A DNA stretch of 64,000 nucleotides from Perilla frutescens (Eukaryota > Streptophyta > Magnoliopsida > Lamiales > Lamiaceae). This document shows, piece by piece, positions 43,014 through 53,575 of the stretch (positions are counted from its first letter, which is position 1; the number at the start of each line of letters is the position of its first letter). A program made the position numbers and the translations under genes. The stretch is taken from the NCBI GenBank assembly GCA_026008535.1, contig BRKX01000006.1, forward strand, positions 36,258,664 to 36,322,663, read 5' to 3'. The notes beneath the pieces were generated by a model. It was not told where the DNA came from, searched no databases, and worked only from the letters and a program-made list of their open reading frames with translations.

Positions 43014-45368
43014 TTAGTCCTTCTTGTGATCAGTTTTTCTTCTCTTGGCCAGCGGTTCAGTGGGCTCCTCATCTTCATCCTCGGTGCTGCTAGCTGACTC
43101 AGTTTCAGCGAACTGGAGTCTCTGTTGTGCTTGCAGCTGCTTGATTTGCTCAGTGTGCAGTTTAACCTGTTGCTACAGGGAGTCAAACAGTTCCACATAG
43201 TGTGGAGGGAGTTGGACTATGGAACTGCTGGGTAGAGCCTCGAATTGGACTGCTTTTGAGTCCGCTTTCTCTCCTTCTTCAGTTCCAACAAGTTCATCGC
43301 AAGGAACTGTGTGGGAAATTTCATCTGTCTCCATACTGGGTTTGTAGTTAGCTTGGTTATCCTTTTGAGCTAACTGATCAGTTGATTGATCAGTCTTATC
43401 CATCACTGGATCAGCTGGAGGAATAGGTGAGGTAGTTTCTTTCTCAGCAGATGGCCCTTGTGACATGACTGTTTGGGATTCAGCTGTCTTATCAAACTGT
43501 CGAGTCTGATCAGCTGATTCTTCTGATTATTCTGGAATGACATTAATTTCAACTTCAGTTCTGTGAGGGGATTTCTCAGAGTGGAGTTCTCTTATCACTT
43601 CATCAATGATATCATCTACTGGATTTAATGTTTGGTCGCTTGCAGCAGCTGATTGTTGTTCAGGCTGATGGCTATGTGATTTCTTCATCAATTGATTGAA
43701 TAGCCATTTATGTTGAACATGGGGATGTGACCACATTTCTTGTTCCAATTCAGTTGTGATGACTGGCAGGGTTAAGCAGTGAACTCTACACAGTTCATCA
43801 AACACATCCTTCATTGATCCTTCAGCTGGATTTGTGCATTCTTTCATCAGTTGTAGCTGCCTCATGAGGTGTTTGTCTTTAGTGATACTGGCATTCTCAC
43901 TATCTGTCCACCCTAGACTCCACTCTTCTTCTCGCCTCCAGAAGCTCATTCCATAGAATGCGAACAGTGAGAGAAATTGCTCTGACTGGTATACATGCCT
44001 CCATAGAAACCAGTAGATGTACCTGGTTAAGGTGTGAAAAAGCTCCTCATGACCAGTTAGCTCCTGGGCATAGTGTAGAGCCATGTGCTTTTGCGTGGTT
44101 TCATCAGCCCATTTCTTCACAGACTCTCCTTGTGAGTAGGCTCTTATGTTTCCTTCAATTTGAGCCATGGGAGGGCACGTCATTTGAAAATAATCAGCTC
44201 CATCTCCATTGTGAGGGATCCCTCTTGCAGGGATGATATCATCTAGGTTTTCGCACGGAGCTGTATCTTCAATAGTTAAATTTGGTGGGATTGATGGATC
44301 TTGTATAGGGCTTGATCTTTTTCTCCTTCTGGACTGAGAAAGTAATATTCGTCTCCTTCTCGGCTGATCAGCTGACTTCTTCCTTGTAGCTGATCTGACA
44401 ACAGCTGGCCTAGCTAATTGTCCGATCATGTCAGTTCTGGTGACAGCTAAACTGTGTTGCCTGAATCTCTGAGCTATTGGAATTTCGTCATCAGAGTCAG
44501 AAGTAACTGGCTTCTTTCCCTTGCCATCAGCTGCAGGCTTCTTTCTCCTTGACTGGTCAGTTTGTTCCGGATCAATCTCAACAATTCTGAGAGGCTTCGA
44601 GATGAAGTCATTACTGACTATTTTTTTGAATTCTTTCTCCTCAGCTATCCATGGGAACTGATTCTTCAGAATTATGTTGATCCGGCTGATATATCCAATT
44701 CTTTGAGGGAATTTCTCACCATTCCAGCTTCTTTCAATGATATCAACGTGCCTCTTCAGTTGTTTGAAGAAGTATTGTGCCTAGTTGATCTCCATTCAGT
44801 TGTAGATGGCAGCGTAGATTTTGTACTTTGGAGCTGTCATTTTCGATTGGCTGCCAGTTGTTCCAACCATGATCTTTGAGGCAATAGCAGCGAGCACTTG
44901 AAATTCATCTTGAAATTTTGATATAAGATGATTGCTCTTGTATGGTTGAGACTCTCCATCCTTTTTCCAGAAGTCATAAGCTTCCTGGAAATTCACTTGA
45001 ACGTCCTCCAGCTTGAGTCCGTTGTTGGGTAGTTCGAATACACTGCTCAGTGACTCAGCTGTTACGATAATAGCGTGTCCTCTTACTTCCGATCTAATTT
45101 CCCTAGGATTCGACGATCCGTTTGAATTTAAGTAAAATTCAGCAACTGGCTCGATATAGATTCGTTCTGGAAACACCTCCAGAAACTTCTTCAGTCTGGC
45201 CTGAGAAAGCTTTTCGACGATCATTCTACTGAGCGGAGAAGCTTTACAAGCTTGAAGAAATCCGGCTGGATTGAAAAACTTATCTCTATCGAGCTTATCA
45301 CAGAAAGCTTTAGAATCTTCTCCGGATTGATGGAAATTGAATCTTCTGCGTGATTGATTTTGAGCCAT
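43014..45368 (-). pseudogene. Element F extra ORF X1 (nearly intact)
   Basis: From ATG 45,368 to TAA 43,014-43,016 in one frame: 784 codons with only three internal stops (near 44,797, 43,528 and 43,174). The first domain (residues about 20-190) has VAEFYLNSN and VRGHAIIVTAESLSSVFELP. Then comes a basic region with RRRRILLSQSRRRKR (residues about 340-355). The second domain (residues about 390-520) has IIPARGIPHNGDGADYFQ, CPPM, RYIYWFLWRH and FYGMSFW. The tail is acidic and ends with LAKRRKTDHKKD. Two nuclear-signal-like clusters and no clear signal peptide or anchor suggest a nuclear protein rather than an envelope. Confidence 0.75.
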
Positions 45369-45507
45369 GATTCTTCGAAAAAGATTGACTTGCGAAGCTG
45401 AGGAATTGATTTTACAAGATTGAACAAGCTTTTGACGGGAAGTAGGTAGAAGGCCAATAACTTTGTTAGTAAAAATCGGAAAGCTTATCTCGATTGTTCA
45501 GCTACCT

Positions 45508-45517
45508 TATTTATATA
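45508..45517 (-). promoter_or_regulatory. TATA box upstream of X1
   Basis: Minus-strand TATATAAATA, about 140 nt upstream of ATG 45,368. It is the clearest of the TATA-like sites preceding the extra ORFs. Confidence 0.55.
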
Positions 45518-45529
45518 GAGAGATTTAGC

Positions 45530-46149
45530 TTATCCAACGGTTGTGACGCTTAGTCTCCCCAAATTCAACGGTCGGATTAGATCAATCGACCCGTCGATTG
45601 GCTTTTCATTTCTATTCATTGGGGATTAAATGAGGAGAGAGAAAGACGATTCAACGGTAACATTTGGATGACATGTGTTTTTACCGTTTCCACTATTGAG
45701 ACTTTTGAACATATCTTTTCTCTTCAGCAGTTTCTCCTTGGCTTGAAACTGATTACGTCATCAGTTGGCTTTGACCATAACTGATGGTCTTTCTGATGAA
45801 CAGTTCCAACTGGGATATCTTCTCATCAGTTCCTGACTGGTCTTGACTGCTTAGACCTTCATTCGGTTGCTTCTCAGTTCAACTGTTCTCCTTCAGCTGG
45901 CCCTTGAACTGGTATCTCCTTTTGAGTTTACTTCAGTTCCTATGATTTTTTCGTCAGTTTGATCAATTTGCAGCTTGTATATTCTGCATAACTGACTGGA
46001 TCATCAGTTTGAGTGACTGAACTAATGATTCAGTTGAACTAATGGGGTAAATTGGTCATCTCCAGTTTGCTTATCTCACAGAAGCTTCTTGCCTTTACTT
46101 CAAACTGATGGATTATGTGGCAAACTGATCAGTTTCTCATCTTTTTGAT
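45530..46149 (-). other. Spacer between pol and X1
   Basis: About 600 bp with no coding capacity. The right half is saturated with AACTGA/TCAGTT, CAGTTG and CAGCTG words. The left half carries the X1 upstream sequence. Confidence 0.6.
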
Positions 46150-47676
46150 TCAGTTTCTCTCTTCAGCTGGAGTGGTCTCTTGGCCTTTTTCTTCTAGTTT
46201 ATCATCTTCATCCTGTGATGCTGGCTCCAGCAGTCCCAATTGTTTGCATAGCTCCATAAACCTTGCTTCAGGCAATGGTTTGGTGAAGATGTCAGCTATC
46301 TGCTTCTCAGTATTGACATATTTGATGCATATGTCTTTCTTCTCCATGTGATCTCTGATGAAGTGATGTCTTATGTCAATGTGCTTAGTTCTTGAATGCA
46401 GAACTGGATTCTGAGATATTGCAATTGCACTATTGTTGTCACAGTAGATAGGCATTTCTTCAGTTTCAACTTTGTAGTCCTTCAACTGTTGTTTCATCCA
46501 GAGTATTTGAGCACAGCAGCTACCAGCAACTACATATTCTACTTCAGTTGTTGATGTGGCAACTGAGTACTGCTTCTTGCTAAACCAGGATATCAGTTTG
46601 CTTCCAAGAAACTGACATGTTCCACTGGTGCTTTTTCTGTCAATCTTGCATCCACCAAAGTCTGAGTCTGAATATCCAATTAAACTCAAACTGTCATCTT
46701 TGGGATACCATAGTCCAAGATTTATGGTTCCTTTGAGATATTTGATAATTCTCTTAGCTGCTTCAAGATGACTTTTCTTTGGATTCGCTTGAAACCGCGC
46801 ACATAGACCGACTGAATAAGAGATGTTTGGCCGGCTGGCTGTTAAGTAAATTAATGACAAAATGATTCCTCTGTAGTATGTTTGGCTAACTAATTCTCCT
46901 TCTTCATCAAGAGTTAGCTGAACTGATGTGTTCATTGGAATCTTGAGAGTTTTTCCTTTACTTACTCCAAACTTCTTGACTAGCTCATTGGTGTACTTCG
47001 TCTGGCTGATGTGAATTCCATCTTTTAGTTGCTTCACATGAAGTCCTAGGAAGAATGTCATTTCTCCCATCATGCTCATCTCAAATTCGCTTTGCATTAG
47101 TTGAGTGAACCGTGTGCATAGATCTTTGCTCTTTGATCCAAAAATAATGTCATCCACATAAATTTGAACCATTAAGATCTCAGTTGATCGTTCTATTCGG
47201 AATAGAGTTTGATCAATGACTCCTTTTTTAAACCCATTTTTCAGCAAGAATGTTGTTAGAGTTTCATACCATGCTCTTGGAGCTTGCTTTAGTCCGTAGA
47301 GAGTCTTTTTCAGTTTGAAGACTTGATCACCAATTTCAAAGGCTGGCAGTTGCTCGACATACACGTCTTCCTTGAGCATTCCTTGAAGAAAAGCACTCTT
47401 GACATCCATTTGGTAGACTGTGAAGTTGAAGTGAGCTGTATAGGCTAGGAATAGTCTGATGGCTTCCAATCTTGCAACTGGCGCGAATGTCTCATCAAAG
47501 TCGATTCCTTCACTTTGTGAGTAACCTTTGGCTAACAGTCTAGCCTTGTTCCTTGTGATCACTCCTTGTTTATCCAGTTTGTTGCGAAAAACCCATTTTG
47601 TGCCAATGACCTTCTGGGTTTTTGGCCTGTCAACAAGAAACCATATGTCATTTCGTGTGAACTGGTTCAGTTCTTC
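46150..47676 (-). pseudogene. Element F RT and RNase H
   Basis: Copia RT followed by RNase H, open from about 47,673 to the stop at 46,150. It is separated from the integrase frame only by a TAG near 47,674 (a CAG codon in relatives). Motifs are GTKWVFRNK, DVKSAFLQG, KTLYGLKQAPRAWYE and the catalytic YVDD within VQIYVDDIIFG (about 47,150-47,180). RNase H has SDSDFGG, IYCDNNSAIAIS and the HSRTKHIDIRHHFIRD ending with IADIFTKPL. The domain looks intact. Confidence 0.92.
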
Positions 47677-49440
47677 CTACATAGCCATGATCCAGTCTGA
47701 ATCTTCTGAGGCTTCTTTGACATTTGCTAGTTCAGTTTGAGAGATAAAGCATGTGAATAATGCATGCTCGGTTGATCCTGTGGTCTGAACTCGACTTTTT
47801 GGATCATTAACTATCTTGTCAGTTGGGTGGCTTCGGAGCCATTTGGGCAAGATAGCCTCAGCTGAGTCTCCAGCTGGCTCTTCTGTGATGACATCATCAT
47901 TGGCTCGTTCATCAGTTGGCTCAGCATTCTCATCATTTCTTCCCCCTGCTTCAATTGTGGGGTTTGCGGTCTCAGCACGATTTGTGTCTTCATTGACGAA
48001 GTTGTTCTCAACTGGTTTAGTATCAGTTTCATTGTCTTCTTCAAATGAAACTTCAAACCGCTCTGGAACAATGTGATCCACATAGTCCTGCAAATTTTCA
48101 GTTTCACTAGGTAGTACTTGAACTGATGTATCTATGCTTTCTTTGTTCCTGTACTCATTAGCAAATTCATCAAATACCACATGATATGTTGTTTCCACAA
48201 CAAGAGTTCGTTTATTGAACACTCTATAAGCTTGTGCATGAGGAGAGTTATACCTAAGAAATATTCCCTCATCATCTTTAGCACTAAAAGCTTTCAATCG
48301 AGTCTTGCCATTGTTGTGAATATAACATTTACAGCCAAATATTTTCAAATATGAGATAGAAGGCTTACGACCCTTGTACAGTTCATAGGGTGTCTTGTCA
48401 TGGGCTGCTACAATGGCACTTCGATTTTGAGTATGGCAAGCTGCGTTGACTGCTTCAGCCCAATACCCTTCAGCTATGTTGGCATCAGCTATCATCGCTC
48501 GAGATGCTTCCTTTAGTGTTCGGTTGCGCCGTTTAGCTACACCGTTTTGTTGTGGAGTTCTTGCACCTGAGTGTTCATGAGTGATTCCAAGCTGGTTGAG
48601 GAAGCTGATCATGTGTTGATTCACAAATTCAGTTCCATTGTCGGAGCGAATCCTTTGAACTGATCTTTCTTTCTCAGTTTGTAGTCTTCTGATCAGCGCC
48701 GTGAGCTTGTCATATGTTTCATCTTTGCTCCTTAAGAATTCCACCCATGTATATCTTGAGTAATCATCAACTACTACAAGAGTGAATCTTTTGCCTTTTG
48801 GAGTTTGAGGTCTAACTGGACCAAACAAATCCATGTGTAGCAGTTGAAGACAGTCAGTTGTTCCTGGTAGATGATTCTTATTCTTGAAGGATGACTTTAC
48901 CTGCTTCCCTTTTTGACATGGTCCACATAGACCTGTTTTCTTATATATCTCCTTGGGAAGCCCCTCAACTAACTCTTTCTTTGCTAGGTAGTTGATTGTT
49001 TTGAAGTTGAGGTGGTTCAGTCGTCGATGCCATAGCCAGCTTGCTTCAGTTGATCCTTTTGAGAGAAAGCAAGCTTCTGAGTAGCCGGTTGACCAGTCAA
49101 CAATGTACATGTTGCCTCTCCTCATGCTGGTTAGCAAAATTACTCCAGTTGACTTGTCTCTTATATTGCAGGATTTTTTAGTGAAGTCAACTGAGTAGCA
49201 ATTGTCGCACAGCTGGCTGATGCTGAGTAATTTGTGCTTTAGTCTATCCACGTGGGAGACTCCATTCACAACTACTTTTCCTTTGACAACGAACCCTTCT
49301 CCAATGGTTCAGCTTTTGGAATTGTCTCCAAATGTGATGAGTGGACCTTTGATTTCTTCATAACCGTCAAGATCTTCTCTGTCTCCGATCATGTGCTTGG
49401 AGCACCCACTATCTAGATACCAAATGTATTTGGTTTTCTT
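47677..49440 (-). pseudogene. Element F protease and integrase
   Basis: The aspartic protease motif DSGCSKHM (about 49,400-49,425) is followed by stops, one near 49,307 just after FGDNS. From 49,269 the frame is open through the GAG-pre-integrase zinc finger (WHRRLNHLNFKTI, CGPCQKGKQ) and the integrase core: MDLFGPV with the first Asp, RIRSDNGTEF with the second. In the third motif, QQNGVAKRRNR, the catalytic Glu of QQNGV(V/A)ERKNR is Lys (codon at plus 48,532-48,534). That substitution should abolish strand transfer. The C-terminal linker before RT is acidic. Confidence 0.9.
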
Positions 49441-49685
49441 CATAGATAGGATGCTCTTGTCCTGCTGAGAAAAGGATTAGCATTTAGGGACCCGTTTCAT
49501 ATCGGGTCCTTTTTGATACATTAAGCTTTTTGGAATCCAGACTTGCCAAACTTTTTGCTTCTTATCACTCAAGAAGTGAAGTGATTTGGATCGTTCATGA
49601 GTTTTGACTCTCTTTCAACTCTCCTTGAGTCGGTTGAATGGTACCTGCGTTGGAAGTTACTGGGATAAAACAATTCAACTAGCAC

Positions 49686-50809
49686 TCAATTATTTCGAAT
49701 TTTTTGAGCTCTTCTATCAGGCCAATGCCTTGTGTGTTTCCAGTTCATTGGATGGAACCCTTTTGAATAAGCTCTTGGTTCATTGTAATGATGATAGGGT
49801 TGAAATGATTTTCTTTGATCTCTTCTAGAAGTGCTTTGATTAAACTGCTTAGCAGGGTAGGCTTGAGATCTAAACTGGTTTGTCTTTTCATAGTGAACTG
49901 ATCTGCCAATTTTCCATGAGGGCATTTTATACTGAGCTGGTGGCCTTTGTTGAACTGGAGGCTTTGGACGAGTGGATTGACTTGAGTCAACTAATAGTCT
50001 TGGCTGGGAACTGGGCTTTAGCTGACCAGGTGTTTTAGATTGGTAGAACTGACCAAATTTTCTAGATTGAGTCTGGGGATTTTTCAATATTTCTTTTCCT
50101 TCGTTTGACTCAGCTGGCTGATCCTGAGATCTTGTGAACCCTTTTAGGATTCCCTTATCACTGGGTTGAGTGACTACTTTTCCTTTTTCTAGGGCAGTGA
50201 ACTTGCTATATCCTAGCCCTGAGCTGCCAGTTCCAGTTCTTTGATGACTCAGTATTTCATCTAGAGTCTGAGATCCCTTTTTGAACTTTAGGTTTACCTT
50301 TTCTTTTTCAAGGATCTCTTGCTTGAGTTTTTGATTTTCTTCCTCTAGATCAGCAGTTCTCAGTTTTAATTTTTCAAATTCTATAAACTGAGATTCAAGA
50401 TAATTTAATCTTTCATGATCAATGCTCAATTTCCTGACCTTGTTTCTCAGTTCATCATTTTCATCTTTTAGTTCGACATGCAAACATGAGATTGAAGCTA
50501 ATTGGTCTTCTAGCATCATAAGTTTCACATCAAGTTCATTACTAGAGACAGTTGCTTCATTGATATGATAAAAAGAGGTTTGAGAGTCAGCTGTACTAAC
50601 CTCTTCATCATGGTCAGCCATGAGGCAGAATAGTGCTTCATCATCATCTGAGCTGTAGCCGTTAGAATCGATTCCAGAAGGATAGTCTGAATCATCCAGC
50701 ATGGCATTCTCCAGATTTGCGACCATTGCTTTTCTTTTGATGAAGCTTCTTCTTACCTTGGCTTTTTTGTCTTCTGGGAGTTCTGGACATTCAAACCTGT
50801 AATACCCTT
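49686..50809 (-). pseudogene. Element F gag, C-terminal part
   Basis: Begins at the left edge of G with the second half of a zinc knuckle (YYRFECPE), after which a 346-codon frame (50,726-49,686) runs. It has an acidic Asp/Ser segment, a long coiled coil (about residues 70-160, LEDQLASISCLHVELKDENDELR), a GSSGLGY motif and a Gln/Pro/Ser-rich basic tail. These are the usual features of a SIRE gag C-terminus. At the knuckle the His position reads Tyr, so one zinc ligand is lost even before G inserted or afterwards by mutation. Confidence 0.85.
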
Positions 50810-50814
50810 GTTTA

Positions 50815-53575
50815 TGTAGCGCTCCGATCCCGAAAGACCGTGAAAATGGACGCCACGGGGGTGGGAATTAAGAAGCGGGAAAGAAATGGGGTAATTTCAT
50901 TAACGACGGGATGATAGTCCAAAAAGGATTAATGTTTAGAATAAAATTTAACAACCGAGTATGCCAAAGATAGGTTATGCCTTCCGGAAAATTAGACAAC
51001 ATAACCTCTGTAACTAGAGCAAATCCCCGTTATAAACGACTGTAACAATTCAATAAGCCCTTTCATAGGCCAAATGGAAATAAATAACCAGATACCAACA
51101 ATCAATAGACCTATTCATAGGTCGACAAAAGAAACATACACCAATATGCTGAATAAATGAAGCCCTTCCATAGGCTAAAATGAATGATCAAATAGACATA
51201 ACGAAAGACGGGCTTCCTCCCTTTGGAATAATTATGTAGCTAAGCATATGATACATGTTAACTAGGAAGTCAACAAATGTTCAGGATCAAGGAAGCAGAA
51301 TCATATCAACAAAATACCAATATCAGAGTTCTTATCATTTAGCAAAAGAATATCATAAGTGCGAAAGCTCAATTCTTATTAGAATACTAACAAAAAGGGA
51401 CAACGGAAAAATATGTAAATCATAATAGCCCATATCTCAGCATCGTCACCTTCACACTCTAGCCTACTTACCTGAAAATGATTGAAAAGATTTGGACTGA
51501 GTACTAATGCACTCAGTGGGCAAGTTTTACAATTCAAGTTATGCAAATCATTTTGTTAAAGTAATCTATCTGTGTTCATGCAGGTAGTGAAGCTTAGGGG
51601 GTTTAAAAGTTGGAAGCAACCTAAGTTCACCAAAACATTTTATCGTGAAGCGCTTAAGAGTATAACCCGTCACTGCCCGCAACCCAAACTACATCACCAG
51701 CGCATAACGTTGAGTATAGGCCATAGTATACCCAAAGAGTATAACCAATAAGTGTTTCATTTTAGTCTCACCGACAAGGAATAGGGCAGGACAAATAATG
51801 CATGCATACTGTAGCTACTCACATTGACACATCACTGGTTCATGAGACTCCGACAACATACAGTAGCATGTAAATATTTAACACAGATAGTAACATATAC
51901 AATTTTAACAAAAGCAGAGCTTAATAAATCGAAAGATACAATTTGTAAAAATATAATGGCCTACCTTTCTCGGGATTCTGAAAAGCTAACTTCTGAAGAA
52001 TCAACCCTGATACTCTTTGTCTAGCTCAGCTGGTACTACAGAAGGTAAACTTCAACTCAGGATAATCGCTATATTTTCGGGAATTAATCTACTATAAACG
52101 GAACTATTATTAATTCTATTCTATTCTAAAATAGATTGTGTGACTTTAGAGACCTCGAATAATTTTGACGAAGAAGGAAATAAATTTCAAAACGTTATTC
52201 TTGCTTTACTGGGATCAACTGATTTGACAGAGGTCTCTTTCCAAAACTTGTCATTTATCCAAAGTTTACCAGATCTACACCACAACACTTTTTAACCGCT
52301 CGAAAATTATGAAAATATTCAGGGATGATACTATATATGCCAAGACTAAAGAATGAGAATTTTAGAATTTTTTGATAATACATGCTCCCGGTATAAAAAT
52401 AACTGTCTACTTTAAATAATCAAAATTATTCAAAACTCGCAACGAGATTGCGAAACTTGGCAGGTATATAGGAAATAATATTTGGAGCAACTTCCGAGAA
52501 GAAACATTTTCGATTTGACGACCCAAAATGGCTGAAACAGAAGTTTCGGTAACAATATTCATAGATTTTAGCTGAAAATGTATCGGTCTCGGTCGAGCTC
52601 GATACTCATTGGATTTTCTCTCAAAAGTATAATTTTTGATAGTGCAGAAAATAAAAAATTTAATGGTGTAATCAGATCAAAGATCGGACGGCTATCCAAA
52701 TAAAGAATTTAATGGTTAACTACAAGATCCAAATGATCAAAGACTATTTATAAAAAGAAAATTTCTAATACGACTATCCAGGAAGAGTAGATATGAGATT
52801 TACATAAAATGAAAATGGGAAAAAATACTGAAAATTGAGAACATCAAAAATCAGAATCGGTAGAATTAAAGATAATCGAAATATAAGCATATTTAGAACT
52901 TGAAATTTCTAAATTCATCGGTCCGAATGACCAGAATCGGAGAAAGTACCTTCTCCGAGGAATTGGCGGCGGTCACGATGATTTTCCATCGTGATCATCC
53001 TTCGTGTCATTATTTCAATTTTGTATTCGTGATCTACACGTTGACACCTTCAAAATGACTATTTCAGAATTGAAATAGGAAACTAGAGTCGTACATTCTC
53101 TGGAAGCCGCTCGGCGTTTCGATTTTGAAAATGAATGAAAAATGAAACCTTAAGCTCCTATTTATAGAGGAAAAATAAATAGGATAATAACGAATAAAAG
53201 AAAGAGGATAATGATGGAAAAAGAATAGGATAATTACGAATAAGATAATCTTTTGAAAAAAGAAATTGGATAATGACGGATGTGCCCTTTTCTATTAAAT
53301 TTATTATTTTCCAACTTAAAGTTGTGCCAAGAGTTCATTTGAACTCGATATTTGAAATTTCAAAGGTTGGCATGATTCTTGAAACATTTTCTATCAACCC
53401 GAGAAAAATATCAAAACATATTTTTAAAGCAATTTTTGACCAAATTAGATTTAACAGATTTCCCTGACTGCGATTTTCCTTTATTTGAGTCATTTAAGGA
53501 CCCAACTTATTTTCTAACTTACCAGAGGGTAACATAAGTTGAATAAAATCTTCTAAAATATTTCGGGGTATTACA
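50815..53575 (-). repeat. Element G 3' LTR
   Basis: Matches 56,487-59,310 nearly throughout. TATA (minus CTATAAATA) at about 53,159-53,167. It carries the hairpin ACTGAGT-8-ACTCAGT at 51,496-51,517. Compared with the other LTR it lacks about 60 bp near 52,700. Confidence 0.93.

Noticed and set aside
43958..44236. Plus-strand frame with cysteines within X1
   Set aside because: Opposite-strand shadow of the X1 second domain, whose minus-strand frame is long and paralogous to X2.
51824..52024. 66-codon frame recurring at 57,496-57,696
   Set aside because: Duplicated because it lies in both LTRs of G; no domain features or coding bias.
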